A DNA stretch of 64,000 nucleotides from Polaromonas sp. (GCF_010365105.1 NZ_JAAFGZ010000001.1:62001-126000); one strand, 5' to 3'. Shown: positions 53,258 through 62,915, counted from the first letter of the stretch. Numbers and translations: made by a program. Notes: a model not told the origin generated them from the sequence alone.

Positions 53258-53707
53258 TCAATCCCAGCTGCCAACATCCGCATTCTTGCCCTCGCCCCCG
53301 GGTTGCCCGTCGGCACCGAAGGACATCACGTCGATTTCGCCCTTGATGCCAGGGTTCAGATACTGGTAAGGGCGGCCCCAGGGGTCGTTGGGCAATTTGT
53401 CCACATAGGATTTCCAGTTGGAGGGAATCGGCCCGGTGGTCGGCTTGGCCACCAGCGCCTGCAATCCCTGCTCGGCGGCAGGGTAGCGCTGGTTGTCGAG
53501 CCGGTAAAGCTTGAGCGCCTGCATCAAATTGTTGACGTCGGTCTTGGCCGCCGTGGCGCGCGCATCGTCAGCGCGGTCCAGCACGTTGGGAACCACCAGC
53601 GCGGCCAGCACGCCGATGATCACCAGCACCACCATCAGCTCGATCAGGGTGAAACCTGCGGAAAGGCGCCGCCGAAGGGACGAGGAGTAAGGTTGTTGTG
53701 TAGTCAT
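53258..53707 (-). CDS. gspG: Type II secretion major pseudopilin GspG
   Basis: 149 aa. Leader ending SAG|FTLIELMVVLVIIGVLAALVVPNVL with Glu5, and the C-terminal GspG calcium-site region YQYLNPGIKGEIDVMSFGADGQPGGEGKNADVGSWD. The pseudopilus is built mostly of this protein. It is the first gene of the minus-strand operon, only 26 bp from the divergent gspC. Confidence 0.97.
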   Translation of the reverse strand: MTTQQPYSSSLRRRLSAGFTLIELMVVLVIIGVLAALVVPNVLDRADDARATAAKTDVNNLMQALKLYRLDNQRYPAAEQGLQALVAKPTTGPIPSNWKSYVDKLPNDPWGRPYQYLNPGIKGEIDVMSFGADGQPGGEGKNADVGSWD

Positions 53708-53733
53708 ATGGTCGCTTCAATGATAATCCTGCC

Positions 53734-54186
53734 ATGCAGACAGATGCCTATCGCCTATGGGCTACCAGAATTGTGACATTCGCCATCTCCGCACTGGCTG
53801 CTGCCAGCGTGGTGTACTGGGGGTTGAAGGTCTGGGGCCTGTCCACACCGGCCGTGCCGGCCGCCACGCTGGTTGAGCCAATGCCTGCTGTCAGTTCACA
53901 GGCCATTGCCCGGGCGCTTGGCGGCGGGATGGCCCCGGTTGCAACCGCTTCCACCGCAGCGCCCGCAGCCAGCCGCTATAACCTGATTGGCGTAGTGGCA
54001 GGACGCATCCGGGCCGGTGCTGCGCTGATTTCGGTCGATGGCCAGGACGCAAAACCTGTACGCGTAGGTACCCTGGTGGACAACGAGATGGTGCTGGAGT
54101 CAGTGAACGGCCGGCAGGCGGTATTGTCTTCGAGCACGGGAAGCCCGGCCAAACTGACGCTGGAGATGCCCAAGCTTTCGCAGTAG
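53734..54186 (+). CDS. gspC: Type II secretion protein GspC (no PDZ domain)
   Basis: 150 aa. A transmembrane helix (about residues 12-33) followed by a Pro/Ala linker and a homology-region domain (SRYNLIGVVAGRIRAGAALISVDGQDAKPVRVG). The C-terminal PDZ or coiled-coil domain of longer GspC proteins is absent, as in several betaproteobacteria. The HR domain contacts the GspD N0 domain. It stands apart from the rest, divergent from gspG. Confidence 0.88.
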   Translation: MQTDAYRLWATRIVTFAISALAAASVVYWGLKVWGLSTPAVPAATLVEPMPAVSSQAIARALGGGMAPVATASTAAPAASRYNLIGVVAGRIRAGAALISVDGQDAKPVRVGTLVDNEMVLESVNGRQAVLSSSTGSPAKLTLEMPKLSQ

Positions 54187-54398
54187 TGCTTCTGTTTTCA
54201 TAGCATCGAGCGCATGATTCATCGCCTTGCGAGGAAACCATCTCAGAAACGGTTGGGCTGGAGCCGACAGTCACTGTTATGTTGCGTCATTGATTAATTT
54301 GTGAATGATTGCAACATGACGCTACCGTTATCAGTCCCGGTGGTTTACACCTTGTAATCATTAAGCGATGATTCTTTCTTTGACCCCTATTGAACACC

Positions 54399-56129
54399 AT
54401 GTCTGTTATCGAGACCACACCAAAAAATCCAGCTCTCACGGCATTGCCCGGCCTGGGCAGAGCTTTGGTGGCGGCCGGCAAGCTGGGCCAAAAGACGGCC
54501 GAGGACATTTTCCTCAAGGCGCAGGGCAGTCGAAACAGTTTCATCGCCGAGCTGACCGGGTCCGGCGCGGTCTCGGCTTTCGATTTGGCGCACATCATGT
54601 CGACGTCCTTTGCCGCACCGCTGGTGGACATGGACGCTGTCGACATGCAGCGGCTGCCTCAGGGTTTGCTGGACACAAAAATCTGCCAGGCCTTTCGCAT
54701 CGTGGTGCTGGGCAAGCGGCATAACCGGCTGATCATTGCAACGGCTGACCCGTCAGACCAGGGCGCAGCGGAAAAGATCAAGTTCTCCACCCAGCTGGGC
54801 GTGGACTGGATCATTGCCGAATACGACAAGCTGACCCGGTTGGTGAATGCGTCCAGCGCCACCGCGTCCGAGGCGCTTGAAAACATCGTCAGTGAAGAGT
54901 TCGAGTTTGACGAGGACATTTCCGAGGCCGCCAGCCAGGAGGAGGAAGTCATCTCGGAAGTCGAAGACGCGCCGATTGTCAAATTCCTGCACAAGATGCT
55001 GGTCGATGCTTTCAATATGCGTGCCTCCGACCTGCATTTCGAGCCTTTCGAGCATTCCTACAGGGTTCGATTTCGCGTCGACGGCGAACTGCGTGAAATT
55101 TCTTCTCCGCCCGTGGCCATCAAGGAAAAGCTGGCAGCGCGTATCAAGGTGATTTCCAAGCTGGACATTTCCGAGAAGCGCGTGCCGCAGGACGGCAAGA
55201 TGAAGCTCAAGATCGCACCCGATCGCGTGATCGACTTTCGGGTCAGCACCTTGCCCACCATGTTCGGCGAAAAAATCGTCATCCGTATCCTGGATCCCAG
55301 CAGCGCCAAGCTGGGCATTGATGCGCTGGGCTATGAGCCGGCTGAAAAGGAACGTCTTCTTGAAGCGATCAAGCGGCCCTACGGCATGGTGCTGGTGACG
55401 GGGCCGACAGGCTCTGGGAAAACTGTCTCGCTTTACACCTGCCTGAACATCCTGAACACTGCCGGCGTGAACATTTCCACGGCGGAGGATCCTGCCGAGA
55501 TCACCTTGCCCGGGGTCAACCAGGTCAGCATGAACGAGAAGGCCGGAATGACCTTCCCGGTGGCACTGAAGGCCTTTTTGCGCCAGGATCCGGACATCAT
55601 CATGGTCGGCGAAATCCGCGACGTTGAAACTGCCGACATTGCCATCAAGGCGGCGCAGACCGGCCACCTGGTGCTGTCCACACTGCACACCAACGATGCG
55701 CCCACGACCCTCACGCGCATGCGCAACATGGGCATTGCGCCTTTCAATATTGCCTCCAGTGTCATCCTGATCACCGCGCAACGGCTGGCGCGGCGTTTGT
55801 GCCCGCATTGCAAGACGGCCATCGAGATTCCGCGCGACGCCTTGCTGCAGGCTGGCTTCAAGGACGATGAGGTCGATGGTTCCTGGAAGCCCTTCCATCC
55901 GGTGGGTTGCGCCAAATGCAACAACGGCTACAAGGGCCGGCTGGGCATTTACCAGGTCATGCCCATCTCCGAGGAAATCCAGCGCATCGTCCTGCGCGAC
56001 GGCAGCGCCATGGAAATCGCGGCCCAGGCCGAAGCCGAAGGCGTGCGCAGCCTGCGCCAGTCCGGCTTGTACAAAGTTAAACTGGGCATGACCTCGATGG
56101 AAGAAATATTGGGCTGCACGAATGCCTAG
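54399..56129 (+). CDS. pilB: Type IV pilus extension ATPase PilB
   Basis: 576 aa. N-terminal GspE_N/MshEN domain (about residues 10-150), Walker A GPTGSGKT at about 336, EDPAEITLPGVNQV, RQDPDIIMVGEIRDVETADIA and LSTLHTNDAPTTLTRM boxes, and a tetra-Cys zinc site (LCPHCK near 467, CAKCNNGYKGR near 507). It drives pilus assembly and is the presumed target of PilG. ATG at 54399; a TTG three codons upstream is a less likely start. First gene of pilB-pilC-pilD. Confidence 0.96.
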   Translation: MSVIETTPKNPALTALPGLGRALVAAGKLGQKTAEDIFLKAQGSRNSFIAELTGSGAVSAFDLAHIMSTSFAAPLVDMDAVDMQRLPQGLLDTKICQAFRIVVLGKRHNRLIIATADPSDQGAAEKIKFSTQLGVDWIIAEYDKLTRLVNASSATASEALENIVSEEFEFDEDISEAASQEEEVISEVEDAPIVKFLHKMLVDAFNMRASDLHFEPFEHSYRVRFRVDGELREISSPPVAIKEKLAARIKVISKLDISEKRVPQDGKMKLKIAPDRVIDFRVSTLPTMFGEKIVIRILDPSSAKLGIDALGYEPAEKERLLEAIKRPYGMVLVTGPTGSGKTVSLYTCLNILNTAGVNISTAEDPAEITLPGVNQVSMNEKAGMTFPVALKAFLRQDPDIIMVGEIRDVETADIAIKAAQTGHLVLSTLHTNDAPTTLTRMRNMGIAPFNIASSVILITAQRLARRLCPHCKTAIEIPRDALLQAGFKDDEVDGSWKPFHPVGCAKCNNGYKGRLGIYQVMPISEEIQRIVLRDGSAMEIAAQAEAEGVRSLRQSGLYKVKLGMTSMEEILGCTNA

Positions 56130-56214
56130 CCTGGCGCATGGCATGGTCAGGACAAGGGCATCAGGCAACACGGACAAGACGGCTCGAACACCGTCCACAC
56201 AACAATAAGGCTTT

Positions 56215-57432
56215 ATGGCAACCGCACTGTCCAAAGATATCAAGGAATATGTCTTCGAGTGGGAAGGCAAGGATCGCGGCGGCAAACAGGTTCGCGGCGA
56301 GGTCCGTGCCGGGGGCGAAAACCAGGTCAAGGTGTCGCTGCGCAGGCAAGGCGTGATGGCAACCAAGATCAAAAAGCGCCGTATGCGGTCAGGCAAGGCC
56401 ATCAAACCGCGTGACATTGCCATTTTCACCCGCCAGCTGGCCACGATGATGAAGGCTGGCGTGCCGTTGCTGCAATCTTTCGACATCGTGGGCCGCGGCA
56501 ATCCCAACGGCAGCGTGACCAAACTGCTGAACGATGTGCGTACCGACGTGGAAACCGGAACGTCGCTGAGCGGTGCTTTTCGCAAGTATCCGATGTACTT
56601 CAATGCGCTGTACTGCAACCTTGTCGAGGCGGGTGAGGCGGCCGGCATTCTGGAGTCGCTGCTGGACCGCCTGGCGGTCTACATGGAGAAAACCGAGGCC
56701 ATCAAGTCCAAGATCAAGTCGGCGCTGATGTATCCGGCTTCCGTGGTGGTGGTGGCTTTCGTGGTGGTGGCCGTGATCATGATTTTTGTGATTCCTGCGT
56801 TCAAGGAGGTGTTTTCATCCTTTGGCGCCGATCTGCCGGCGCCCACCTTGATCGTCATGGCCATCAGTGAGTTCTTCGTCGCCTATTGGTGGCTTATTTT
56901 TGGCGGCGTCGGCGGCGGAATCTATTTTTTCCTGCAGGCCTGGAAACGCAGCGAGAAAATGCAGAAGGTCATGGACCGGCTGCTGCTGAAAATGCCAGTG
57001 TTCGGCACCCTGATCGAAAAATCCGTCATTGCCCGCTGGACCCGTACCCTGTCCACGATGTTCGCGGCCGGTGTGCCGCTGGTCGAAGCGCTGGACTCGG
57101 TTGGCGGTGCATCGGGAAACTCTCTCTACGCGGACGCCACCGAGAAAATCCAGCAGGAAGTCTCGACCGGCACCAGCCTGACCGCTGCCATGGGCAATGC
57201 CAACCTGTTTCCCACCATGGTGCTGCAGATGTGCGCCATTGGCGAGGAGTCGGGCTCGGTGGACCACATGCTGGGCAAGGCAGCCGATTTTTATGAAGCC
57301 GAGGTCGATGAAATGGTGGCCGGCCTGTCCAGCCTGATGGAGCCCATCATCATCGTGTTTCTGGGAACCCTGATCGGCGGGATCGTGGTGTCGATGTACC
57401 TGCCGATCTTCAAGCTGGGTCAAGTCGTTTGA
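56215..57432 (+). CDS. pilC: Type IV pilus inner-membrane platform protein PilC
   Basis: 405 aa. Two GspF-type domains with three transmembrane segments; KPRDIAIFTRQLATMMKAGVPLLQSFD and ARWTRTLSTMFAAGVPLVEALDSVGGASGN begin the two repeats. It is the pilus homologue of GspF. Its stop overlaps the start of pilD (TGATG). Confidence 0.96.
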   Translation: MATALSKDIKEYVFEWEGKDRGGKQVRGEVRAGGENQVKVSLRRQGVMATKIKKRRMRSGKAIKPRDIAIFTRQLATMMKAGVPLLQSFDIVGRGNPNGSVTKLLNDVRTDVETGTSLSGAFRKYPMYFNALYCNLVEAGEAAGILESLLDRLAVYMEKTEAIKSKIKSALMYPASVVVVAFVVVAVIMIFVIPAFKEVFSSFGADLPAPTLIVMAISEFFVAYWWLIFGGVGGGIYFFLQAWKRSEKMQKVMDRLLLKMPVFGTLIEKSVIARWTRTLSTMFAAGVPLVEALDSVGGASGNSLYADATEKIQQEVSTGTSLTAAMGNANLFPTMVLQMCAIGEESGSVDHMLGKAADFYEAEVDEMVAGLSSLMEPIIIVFLGTLIGGIVVSMYLPIFKLGQVV

Positions 57433-58289
57433 TGCTGCTGGCAGCGGAGATGGGCACCGGATTCGTCGCGGCGCTCGCTGGTATCCTTGGTTTGCTCATT
57501 GGCAGCTTTCTCAATGTCGTCATCTACCGGGTTCCCAGGATGATGGAGCGTCAGTGGGCCGCCGAATGTGCCGAATTGAACGGCGCGCCAGCGCAGCCCG
57601 CAGAAAAGTTCAACCTGCTGGCACCGCGTTCGCGCTGCTCCAGTTGCGGCCATGTGATCCACTGGTACGAAAACATTCCGGTGCTCAGCTATGTTTTCCT
57701 TCGCGGCAAGTGCTCGGCTTGCGGCGCACCTTACGGTGTTCGCTATCCACTTGTCGAGGCCGTCACGGGCGCCCTGTTTTTCTTTTGCGCCTGGCGCTGG
57801 GGTTGGACGATGACGGCGCTGGCCTGGTGCGGATTTTCTGCTGCGCTGCTGGCATTGGCCATGATTGACTGGGACACGACCCTGTTGCCCGACGACATCA
57901 CCTTGCCCCTGCTGTGGGCGGGGCTGATCGCTGCAGCATTGCAGTGGAACCCGGCGGTCGATCTGCCATCGGCCCTGTGGGGCGGGGTGGCCGGCTATCT
58001 TTCACTGTGGGCGGTGTACTGGGCTTTCAAGCTGGCCACCGGCAAGGAAGGCATGGGTTACGGCGATTTCAAGCTGTTTGCCGCGCTCGGGGCCTGGTTT
58101 GGCTGGACCGCGCTGGTGCCCATGATCCTGATGGCTTCGGTGATTGGCGCGGCAGTCGGCATCGCGATGAAGTTCTCCAGCGGCCTGCGCGAGGGCGGCT
58201 ATGTGCCCTTTGGCCCTTTTCTGGCCGGGGCGGGCCTTACCGCGATGATTTTCGGCCCCCAGTCGATTCTTCGGTTCATTGGTTTGTAA
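57432..58289 (+). CDS. pilD: Prepilin peptidase / N-methyltransferase PilD
   Basis: 285 aa with about eight hydrophobic segments. The zinc-binding pairs are Cys69/72 (CSSC) and Cys94/97 (CSAC). The catalytic aspartates are in MIDWDTTLLPDDITL (about 146) and GMGYGDFKLFAALGAW (about 213). It cleaves and methylates type IV pilins. No separate gspO is seen, so it probably also processes GspG-K. ATG at 57432. Confidence 0.96.
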   Translation: MLLAAEMGTGFVAALAGILGLLIGSFLNVVIYRVPRMMERQWAAECAELNGAPAQPAEKFNLLAPRSRCSSCGHVIHWYENIPVLSYVFLRGKCSACGAPYGVRYPLVEAVTGALFFFCAWRWGWTMTALAWCGFSAALLALAMIDWDTTLLPDDITLPLLWAGLIAAALQWNPAVDLPSALWGGVAGYLSLWAVYWAFKLATGKEGMGYGDFKLFAALGAWFGWTALVPMILMASVIGAAVGIAMKFSSGLREGGYVPFGPFLAGAGLTAMIFGPQSILRFIGL

Positions 58290-58292
58290 GCC

Positions 58293-58904
58293 ATGCATTC
58301 GTCGATTCAGCGCATCGGCCTGACGGGCGGCATTGGCAGCGGCAAAAGCACCGTGGCGCGCATTCTGGTGGCTTTTGGCGCCGCGTTGATCGATGCGGAT
58401 GTGATTTCCCGCGAACTGACAGCGCCCGGAGGCGCCGCCATCGGCGAACTGGCGAAGCAGTTCGGGCCGCACATCATCACTGCAGAAGGCGCGATGGACC
58501 GTGAGCGCATGCGCCAGCTTGCGTTCAGCGACTCCGCGATCAAAGGGCAGCTCGAAGCCATCATTCATCCGCTGGTCAGCCAGGAATCCACCCGCCAGGC
58601 CAGCGCCGCCGTGCAATCCGGCCGCGCCTGCATCGTGTTCGACATTCCCTTGCTGGTGGAGTCCGGGCGCTGGCGCCAGCAGCTCGACCGCGTGCTGGTG
58701 GTGGACTGTACGGAAGAAACGCAAATTGCCCGTGTCATGGCCAGAAACGCCTTGTCGCGTGAAATGGTCGTGAAAATCATCGCCGGCCAGGCCAGCCGCG
58801 CGCAACGGCTGGCGGCGGCGGATGCCTGTATTTGTAACGAGGGTTTGTCGCTGCATGCGCTTGAGCGGCAGGTGCGTGAGCTGGCGAACAGCTTCGGGCT
58901 ATGA
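58293..58904 (+). CDS. coaE: Dephospho-CoA kinase
   Basis: 203 aa P-loop kinase with GLTGGIGSGKST at the N-terminus, DADVISRELTAPGG, and VFDIPLLVESGRW, the CoaE signature. It catalyses the last step of CoA synthesis. It lies 3 bp after pilD in the usual pilBCD-coaE-zapD-yacG order of proteobacteria. Confidence 0.96.
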   Translation: MHSSIQRIGLTGGIGSGKSTVARILVAFGAALIDADVISRELTAPGGAAIGELAKQFGPHIITAEGAMDRERMRQLAFSDSAIKGQLEAIIHPLVSQESTRQASAAVQSGRACIVFDIPLLVESGRWRQQLDRVLVVDCTEETQIARVMARNALSREMVVKIIAGQASRAQRLAAADACICNEGLSLHALERQVRELANSFGL

Positions 58905-58941
58905 TGACAAAACATCTACTGAAGCCAGGAAAACCAGTTCC

Positions 58942-59697
58942 GTGATTCTTTACGAGCATCCCTTCAACGAACGCATACGCACCTATCTGCGGCTTGAGCA
59001 CCTGTTTTTGCGCCTGGCCGAGCTGGTAAAACGGGAAAGCCCGATAGACCATCACCACGCGCTGGCGACCATTTTTGAAATCATGGACGTCGGTGCGCGG
59101 GCAGACCTGAAAACCGATGTGCTCAAGGACATTGAAAAACAGAAACACGTGCTCAACGGCTACCGTGGCAACCCGGTCATCTCCGAGCGGGTGCTTGACG
59201 ACATCACCGCCGAGCTTGAAGCATGTTTTTCCAGCATGAATGAACTCTCCGGCAAGGTCGGCCAGTCATTGACCGAAAACGACTGGCTGATGAGCATTCG
59301 CAGCCGTGTCGGCATTCCGGGCGGCACCTGCGAATTCGACTTGCCGGCCTACCATGCCTGGCAGCACCTTGGCGTCAACGTTCGCCAGCACGACCTGCAG
59401 CGCTGGGTGTCGCCGCTGGTGCCGCTGGCCGAGTCGCTGAACCTGCTGCTCAAACTGGTGCGCGATTCGGGGGCGCCGCAAAAGGTGATCGCGCCAGCCG
59501 GCCAGTACCAGCAAATGCTGCCGCAGGGACGCACGTTCCAGCTGCTGCGGCTGAGGCTGCGTTCGGGCGTCGCGGTGATTCCCGAAATCAGCTGCAACCG
59601 CCTGATGGTGTCGGTGCGTTTCATGTCGCATGACAACGACGGTCGCCAGCAGGCCAGCAACGAGGAAACCGTGTTTGACCTGACACTGTGCACCTGA
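58942..59697 (+). CDS. zapD: Cell division protein ZapD
   Basis: 251 aa with the family start [22 protein letters not shown] and the conserved [16 protein letters not shown] and [14 protein letters not shown]. ZapD bundles FtsZ filaments. GTG start at 58942, AGGA about 12 bases upstream. It follows coaE by 37 bp. Confidence 0.95.
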   Translation: MILYEHPFNERIRTYLRLEHLFLRLAELVKRESPIDHHHALATIFEIMDVGARADLKTDVLKDIEKQKHVLNGYRGNPVISERVLDDITAELEACFSSMNELSGKVGQSLTENDWLMSIRSRVGIPGGTCEFDLPAYHAWQHLGVNVRQHDLQRWVSPLVPLAESLNLLLKLVRDSGAPQKVIAPAGQYQQMLPQGRTFQLLRLRLRSGVAVIPEISCNRLMVSVRFMSHDNDGRQQASNEETVFDLTLCT

Positions 59698-59761
59698 GCC
59701 GGACCAGACCAGACCGAACGCGCATGGCGTCCTTCATCCTCACCCGAACTTCCTTCTTTAC

Positions 59762-59968
59762 ATGAAAAAAGACCCTTCCCCTGTGCGGCAGGTGGTATGT
59801 CCCCATTGCGGCGGTCCCAGTATTTATGCGCCCAGCAATGCTTTTCGTCCCTTTTGCAGCGAACGCTGCAAAAAAACCGACCTGGGTGCCTGGGCGAGCG
59901 AAGATTTCCGCCTGCCCGCCGACACGCCGCCCGATGACGCACTTTACGGCGATCCGAAACTGCATTGA
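59762..59968 (+). CDS. yacG: DNA gyrase inhibitor YacG
   Basis: 68 aa zinc-finger protein: CPHC at residues 13-16 and CSERC at 32-36 supply four Cys ligands. [15 protein letters not shown] is a YacG hallmark. It inhibits gyrase by binding GyrB. Last gene of the pilB operon. Confidence 0.93.
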   Translation: MKKDPSPVRQVVCPHCGGPSIYAPSNAFRPFCSERCKKTDLGAWASEDFRLPADTPPDDALYGDPKLH

Positions 59969-60039
59969 GATCTGGCGGGCAGTTGACGGCTGGCCAAAGT
60001 GGAACGGCAGCGTAAGCAGGTAGAAACAGGGAGATAAAC

Positions 60040-60303
60040 ATGAAAAATATCGTAGTCAGGCCATTCTGGACCGCCATGTTCCTGGCGGCCATGCTGGTCG
60101 GCACCGCGCACGCCGGGGCATCTTCTGCAGCTTCCGGCGACAAGCCGGCGGCGTCCGCCAAGAAGAAGAAAAAAACCGGCGCCAGCGGCCAGGTGCGGTT
60201 TTTGCCGGGTTCCGCCGAAACGGTCAAGGAACGCAGCGGCCGTTTGAAGCGTGAATGCGAGGGACAGGTCAATGCCGGTGCCTGCGCAGGCTATACGCGC
60301 TGA
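60040..60303 (+). CDS. Small secreted Lys-rich hypothetical protein
   Basis: 87 aa. A signal peptide (residues 1 to about 25, ending AHA) and a poly-Lys stretch at about 41-46 between Ala-rich sections. The C-terminus has two Cys (CEGQVNAGACAGYTR) which could pair. A GGGAGAT-type ribosome-binding site lies 5-12 bases before the ATG. No family recognised; similar short lysine-rich proteins occur in Comamonadaceae. Confidence 0.7.
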   Translation: MKNIVVRPFWTAMFLAAMLVGTAHAGASSAASGDKPAASAKKKKKTGASGQVRFLPGSAETVKERSGRLKRECEGQVNAGACAGYTR

Positions 60304-60316
60304 GGCAGAAACGAAA

Positions 60317-60337
60317 AACGCCCGCAGTGCGGGCGTT
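60317..60337 (-). terminator. Rho-independent terminator of the hemA-prfA-prmC-grxD operon
   Basis: AACGCCCGC / GCGGGCGTT stem with a three-base loop. On the minus strand it is followed by a T-rich run (TTTTTCGTTT), so it ends transcription after grxD; the plus side lacks a T-run. Confidence 0.85.
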
Positions 60338-60357
60338 GCAGGTTGGGGACGCCGGCT

Positions 60358-60687
60358 TCAGTCCTGGGGCGTGCCAAGCATTTCCTGGAGTTCACCGTTC
60401 TGGTACATCTCCATCATGATGTCCGAGCCGCCCACGAACTCTCCCTTGACATACAACTGGGGAATGGTCGGCCAGTTGCTGTAGGTCTTGATGCCGTTGC
60501 GGATGCCTTCGTCTTCCAGCACATTGACCGTGGCCGGCTTGGTCACGCCGCAGGCCTTGAGCACCTGGATCGCGCGTCCGGAAAAACCGCACATCGGGAA
60601 CTGGGCCGTGCCCTTCATGAAAAGCACCACATCGCTGGATTTGACAATCTGGTCAATGCGCTGCTGGGTCGGGTCGGTGGGGCTCAT
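60358..60687 (-). CDS. grxD: Monothiol glutaredoxin GrxD
   Basis: 109 aa. Active site CGFS starting at Cys33 (FPMCGFSGRAIQVL), and TIPQLYVKGEFVGGSDIMMEMYQNGEL for glutathione binding. Monothiol glutaredoxins carry Fe-S clusters together with BolA. Start at 60687 with AAGGA about 8 bases upstream. Last gene of hemA-prfA-prmC-grxD. Confidence 0.96.
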   Translation of the reverse strand: MSPTDPTQQRIDQIVKSSDVVLFMKGTAQFPMCGFSGRAIQVLKACGVTKPATVNVLEDEGIRNGIKTYSNWPTIPQLYVKGEFVGGSDIMMEMYQNGELQEMLGTPQD

Positions 60688-60845
60688 GTTGAAATCCTTC
60701 AGGGTGAAAAGGCCTTTCCAGGCCGTGAGGTCGGTAACCGGCAATGGGGGCCGGAGCGGTGAATGCATGGAATTGAATGCAGCCATTCCTAAAACTGATT
60801 ATCGCCGTCTGCCCAATGCCGCGCACCCATCAGGGATTGTCTCTG

Positions 60846-61697
60846 TCATGCCGTCCATTGTCCGCCCGAGCAGCGCTCGATGCCTGCCAGGTCGTGGCGG
60901 CTCTGCACTTGCAGGAATCCTTGCTGCATTAGCAGCGAGCGGACCTGCACCGCCTGGTCGTAGCCATGCTCCAGAAGCAGCCAGCCGCCCGGCAGCAGGT
61001 GCACGGGCGCCTGCTGGATGATGTGCCGGATGTCGTCAAGCCCGTCCGTGCCGGCAGCCAGCGCCTGCAGCGGTTCATGCGTCAGGGCCGCCAGGTGCGG
61101 GTCGGCGCTGGCAATGTAGGGCGGATTGCTGGCGATCAGGTGAAAGCTTGCACGGACCTGCTCAAGCCAGCAGCTTTCAATGAAGTCCACGGCCAGGCCC
61201 AGCCGCCGGGCGTTTTCACGGGCGACATCCAGCGCACCGGCGCTCGCATCGACCGCCGTGACCTGCGCTTCGCTGCCTGCCGCCTTCAGGCTGTGCGCAA
61301 TGGCCAGGGCAATCGCGCCGCTGCCCGTGCCCAGGTCCAGCACTTGCAGCGGGTGTGCCGCGCCTTGCGCCTTCAACACCTCCAGCGACCATTCCACCAG
61401 GGTTTCGGTATCGGGCCGGGGCACCAGCACGCGCTTGTCGACTTGTAGCGCCAGTCCAAAGAACTCCTTGCTGCCGACGATGTAGGCCAGCGGCTCGCCA
61501 GTCGCCCGGCGCAGGCTCAGCGCGCAAAACAAGTCGATCAACCCTGGCGCGAGTTCGTCGGTGTCATGCGCCAGCAGCCAGGCACGTTCGATGGCGGGCT
61601 TGCCCAGCGCGTGCAGCAGCAGCAACTGGGCGTCCAGCCGGTCGAGCCCAAGGCGTTGGGCCTCTGCCAGGGCTAGCGCGCAGGTGAATGAGTTCAC
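60846..61697 (-). CDS. prmC: Release factor glutamine methyltransferase PrmC
   Basis: 283 aa. N-terminal helical bundle, SAM-binding motif LDLGTGSGAIALAIA (about residues 120-134) and the catalytic NPPY at residues 191-194. It methylates the GGQ glutamine of release factors; prfA, its substrate, lies just upstream. GTG start at 61697, with a weak ribosome-binding site. Confidence 0.95.
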   Translation of the reverse strand: MNSFTCALALAEAQRLGLDRLDAQLLLLHALGKPAIERAWLLAHDTDELAPGLIDLFCALSLRRATGEPLAYIVGSKEFFGLALQVDKRVLVPRPDTETLVEWSLEVLKAQGAAHPLQVLDLGTGSGAIALAIAHSLKAAGSEAQVTAVDASAGALDVARENARRLGLAVDFIESCWLEQVRASFHLIASNPPYIASADPHLAALTHEPLQALAAGTDGLDDIRHIIQQAPVHLLPGGWLLLEHGYDQAVQVRSLLMQQGFLQVQSRHDLAGIERCSGGQWTA

Positions 61698-61710
61698 GGT
61701 CTTGCTTTGA

Positions 61711-61772
61711 GTTGCTATGTAAATAATAGCTGCTTGTGCTTATGGATACTGCGCAAGAGGGCAATTTGATAT
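61711..61772 (+). repeat. Dispersed repeat family A, copy 12
   Basis: It reads TTGCTATGTAAATAATAGC, then TGCTTGTGCTTATGG, then TACTGCGCAAGAGGGCAATTTGAT. It lies between prmC and prfA within one operon. Confidence 0.78.
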
Positions 61773-61793
61773 AAGAAACAGGGCTTTGTCCGG

Positions 61794-62915
61794 TCAGCCG
61801 CCGTTGTTCGCCGTTTCCAGCTCGTTCAGCTGCTCGGCGCCGCGCGCCACCTGCAGCGCCGTGATGACATCGTCCAGGTCGCCTTCCATGATGGTGAGCA
61901 GCTTGTACAGCGTCAGGTTGATGCGGTGGTCGGTCAGCCGCCCCTGCGGGAAGTTGTAGGTGCGGATGCGGTCGCTGCGGTCGCCGCTGCCAATCAGGCC
62001 CTTACGCTCGGCGGCGTCCTTGGCGGCCTGCGCCGAACGGTCCTTTTCATGGATGCGCGCGGTCAGCACCTTCATGGCCTGCGCCTTGTTGCCGTGCTGG
62101 CTGCGGCCTTCCTGGCATTCGGCGACGATGCCGGTCGGCAGGTGCGTGATGCGCACGGCCGAATCGGTCTTGTTGATGTGCTGGCCGCCGGCGCCGCTGG
62201 CACGGTAGGTGTCGATGCGCAAATCAGCCGGGTTGATCTGGATGGCGACGGCTTCGTCAGGCTCTGCCAGCACGGCCACAGTGCAGGCGCTGGTGTGGAT
62301 GCGGCCCTGGGTTTCGGTTGCCGGCACGCGCTGCACGCGGTGGCCGCCCGACTCGAAGCGCAGCTTGCCGTACACGCCCACGCCCAGAATGTCGGGCGGG
62401 CCGTCGATGCGCAGCACCACTTCCTTGTAGCCGCCGAGCTCGCTTGGCGACTCGCTGATGATCTCGACCTGCCAGCGCTTGCGCTCGGCAAAGCGGGTGT
62501 ACAGGCGAAACAGGTCGGCGGCAAACAGCGCCGATTCGTCGCCGCCCGCACCGGCGCGGATTTCAATAAAGGCCGCACGCTTGTCGTCCGGGTCCTTGGG
62601 AATCAGCATCAGCTGCAGCGCTTCGTCGATTTGCGCGATGTCGGCCTTGGCGGCGTCGATTTCTTCCTCGGCCATGGCCGCCATATCGGGGTCGCTCCTG
62701 GCTTCGGTCAGCATGCTTTCAGCGCCGGCCAGATCGGCCTCGCGGCGGGTGAGGCGGTTGTACTGCTCGGCCACGACGCTGGCTTCGGCGTGCTCGCGGG
62801 TCAGGGTGCGAAATCGGTCCAGGTCACTGACCACGTCGCTGGCAGACAGCAGGGCGTCAAGTTCATGCAGGCGCAAAAGCTGGCGGTCGAGGGTCTGGCG
62901 GAGAAAGGGTTTCAT
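61794..62915 (-). CDS. prfA: Peptide chain release factor 1
   Basis: 373 aa including the peptidyl-tRNA hydrolysis motif GGQ at 243-245 ([11 protein letters not shown]) and the codon-recognition motif PAT at 198-200 ([12 protein letters not shown]), which marks RF1 rather than RF2. It ends translation at UAA and UAG. Start at 62915 ([10 protein letters not shown]). It follows hemA by 97 bp. Confidence 0.97.
   Translation of the reverse strand: MKPFLRQTLDRQLLRLHELDALLSASDVVSDLDRFRTLTREHAEASVVAEQYNRLTRREADLAGAESMLTEARSDPDMAAMAEEEIDAAKADIAQIDEALQLMLIPKDPDDKRAAFIEIRAGAGGDESALFAADLFRLYTRFAERKRWQVEIISESPSELGGYKEVVLRIDGPPDILGVGVYGKLRFESGGHRVQRVPATETQGRIHTSACTVAVLAEPDEAVAIQINPADLRIDTYRASGAGGQHINKTDSAVRITHLPTGIVAECQEGRSQHGNKAQAMKVLTARIHEKDRSAQAAKDAAERKGLIGSGDRSDRIRTYNFPQGRLTDHRINLTLYKLLTIMEGDLDDVITALQVARGAEQLNELETANNGG

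Noticed and set aside
53071-53316. Upstream extension of the gspH reading frame by 82 codons
   Set aside because: This extension covers the family B repeat and the end of gspG, and would bury the prepilin leader in the middle of the protein.
54190-54240. Weak resemblance to family A repeat after gspC (TCATAGCAT then GAGCGCATG then TTGCGAGG)
   Set aside because: The left palindrome arm is missing and the spacing fits poorly; too degenerate to count.
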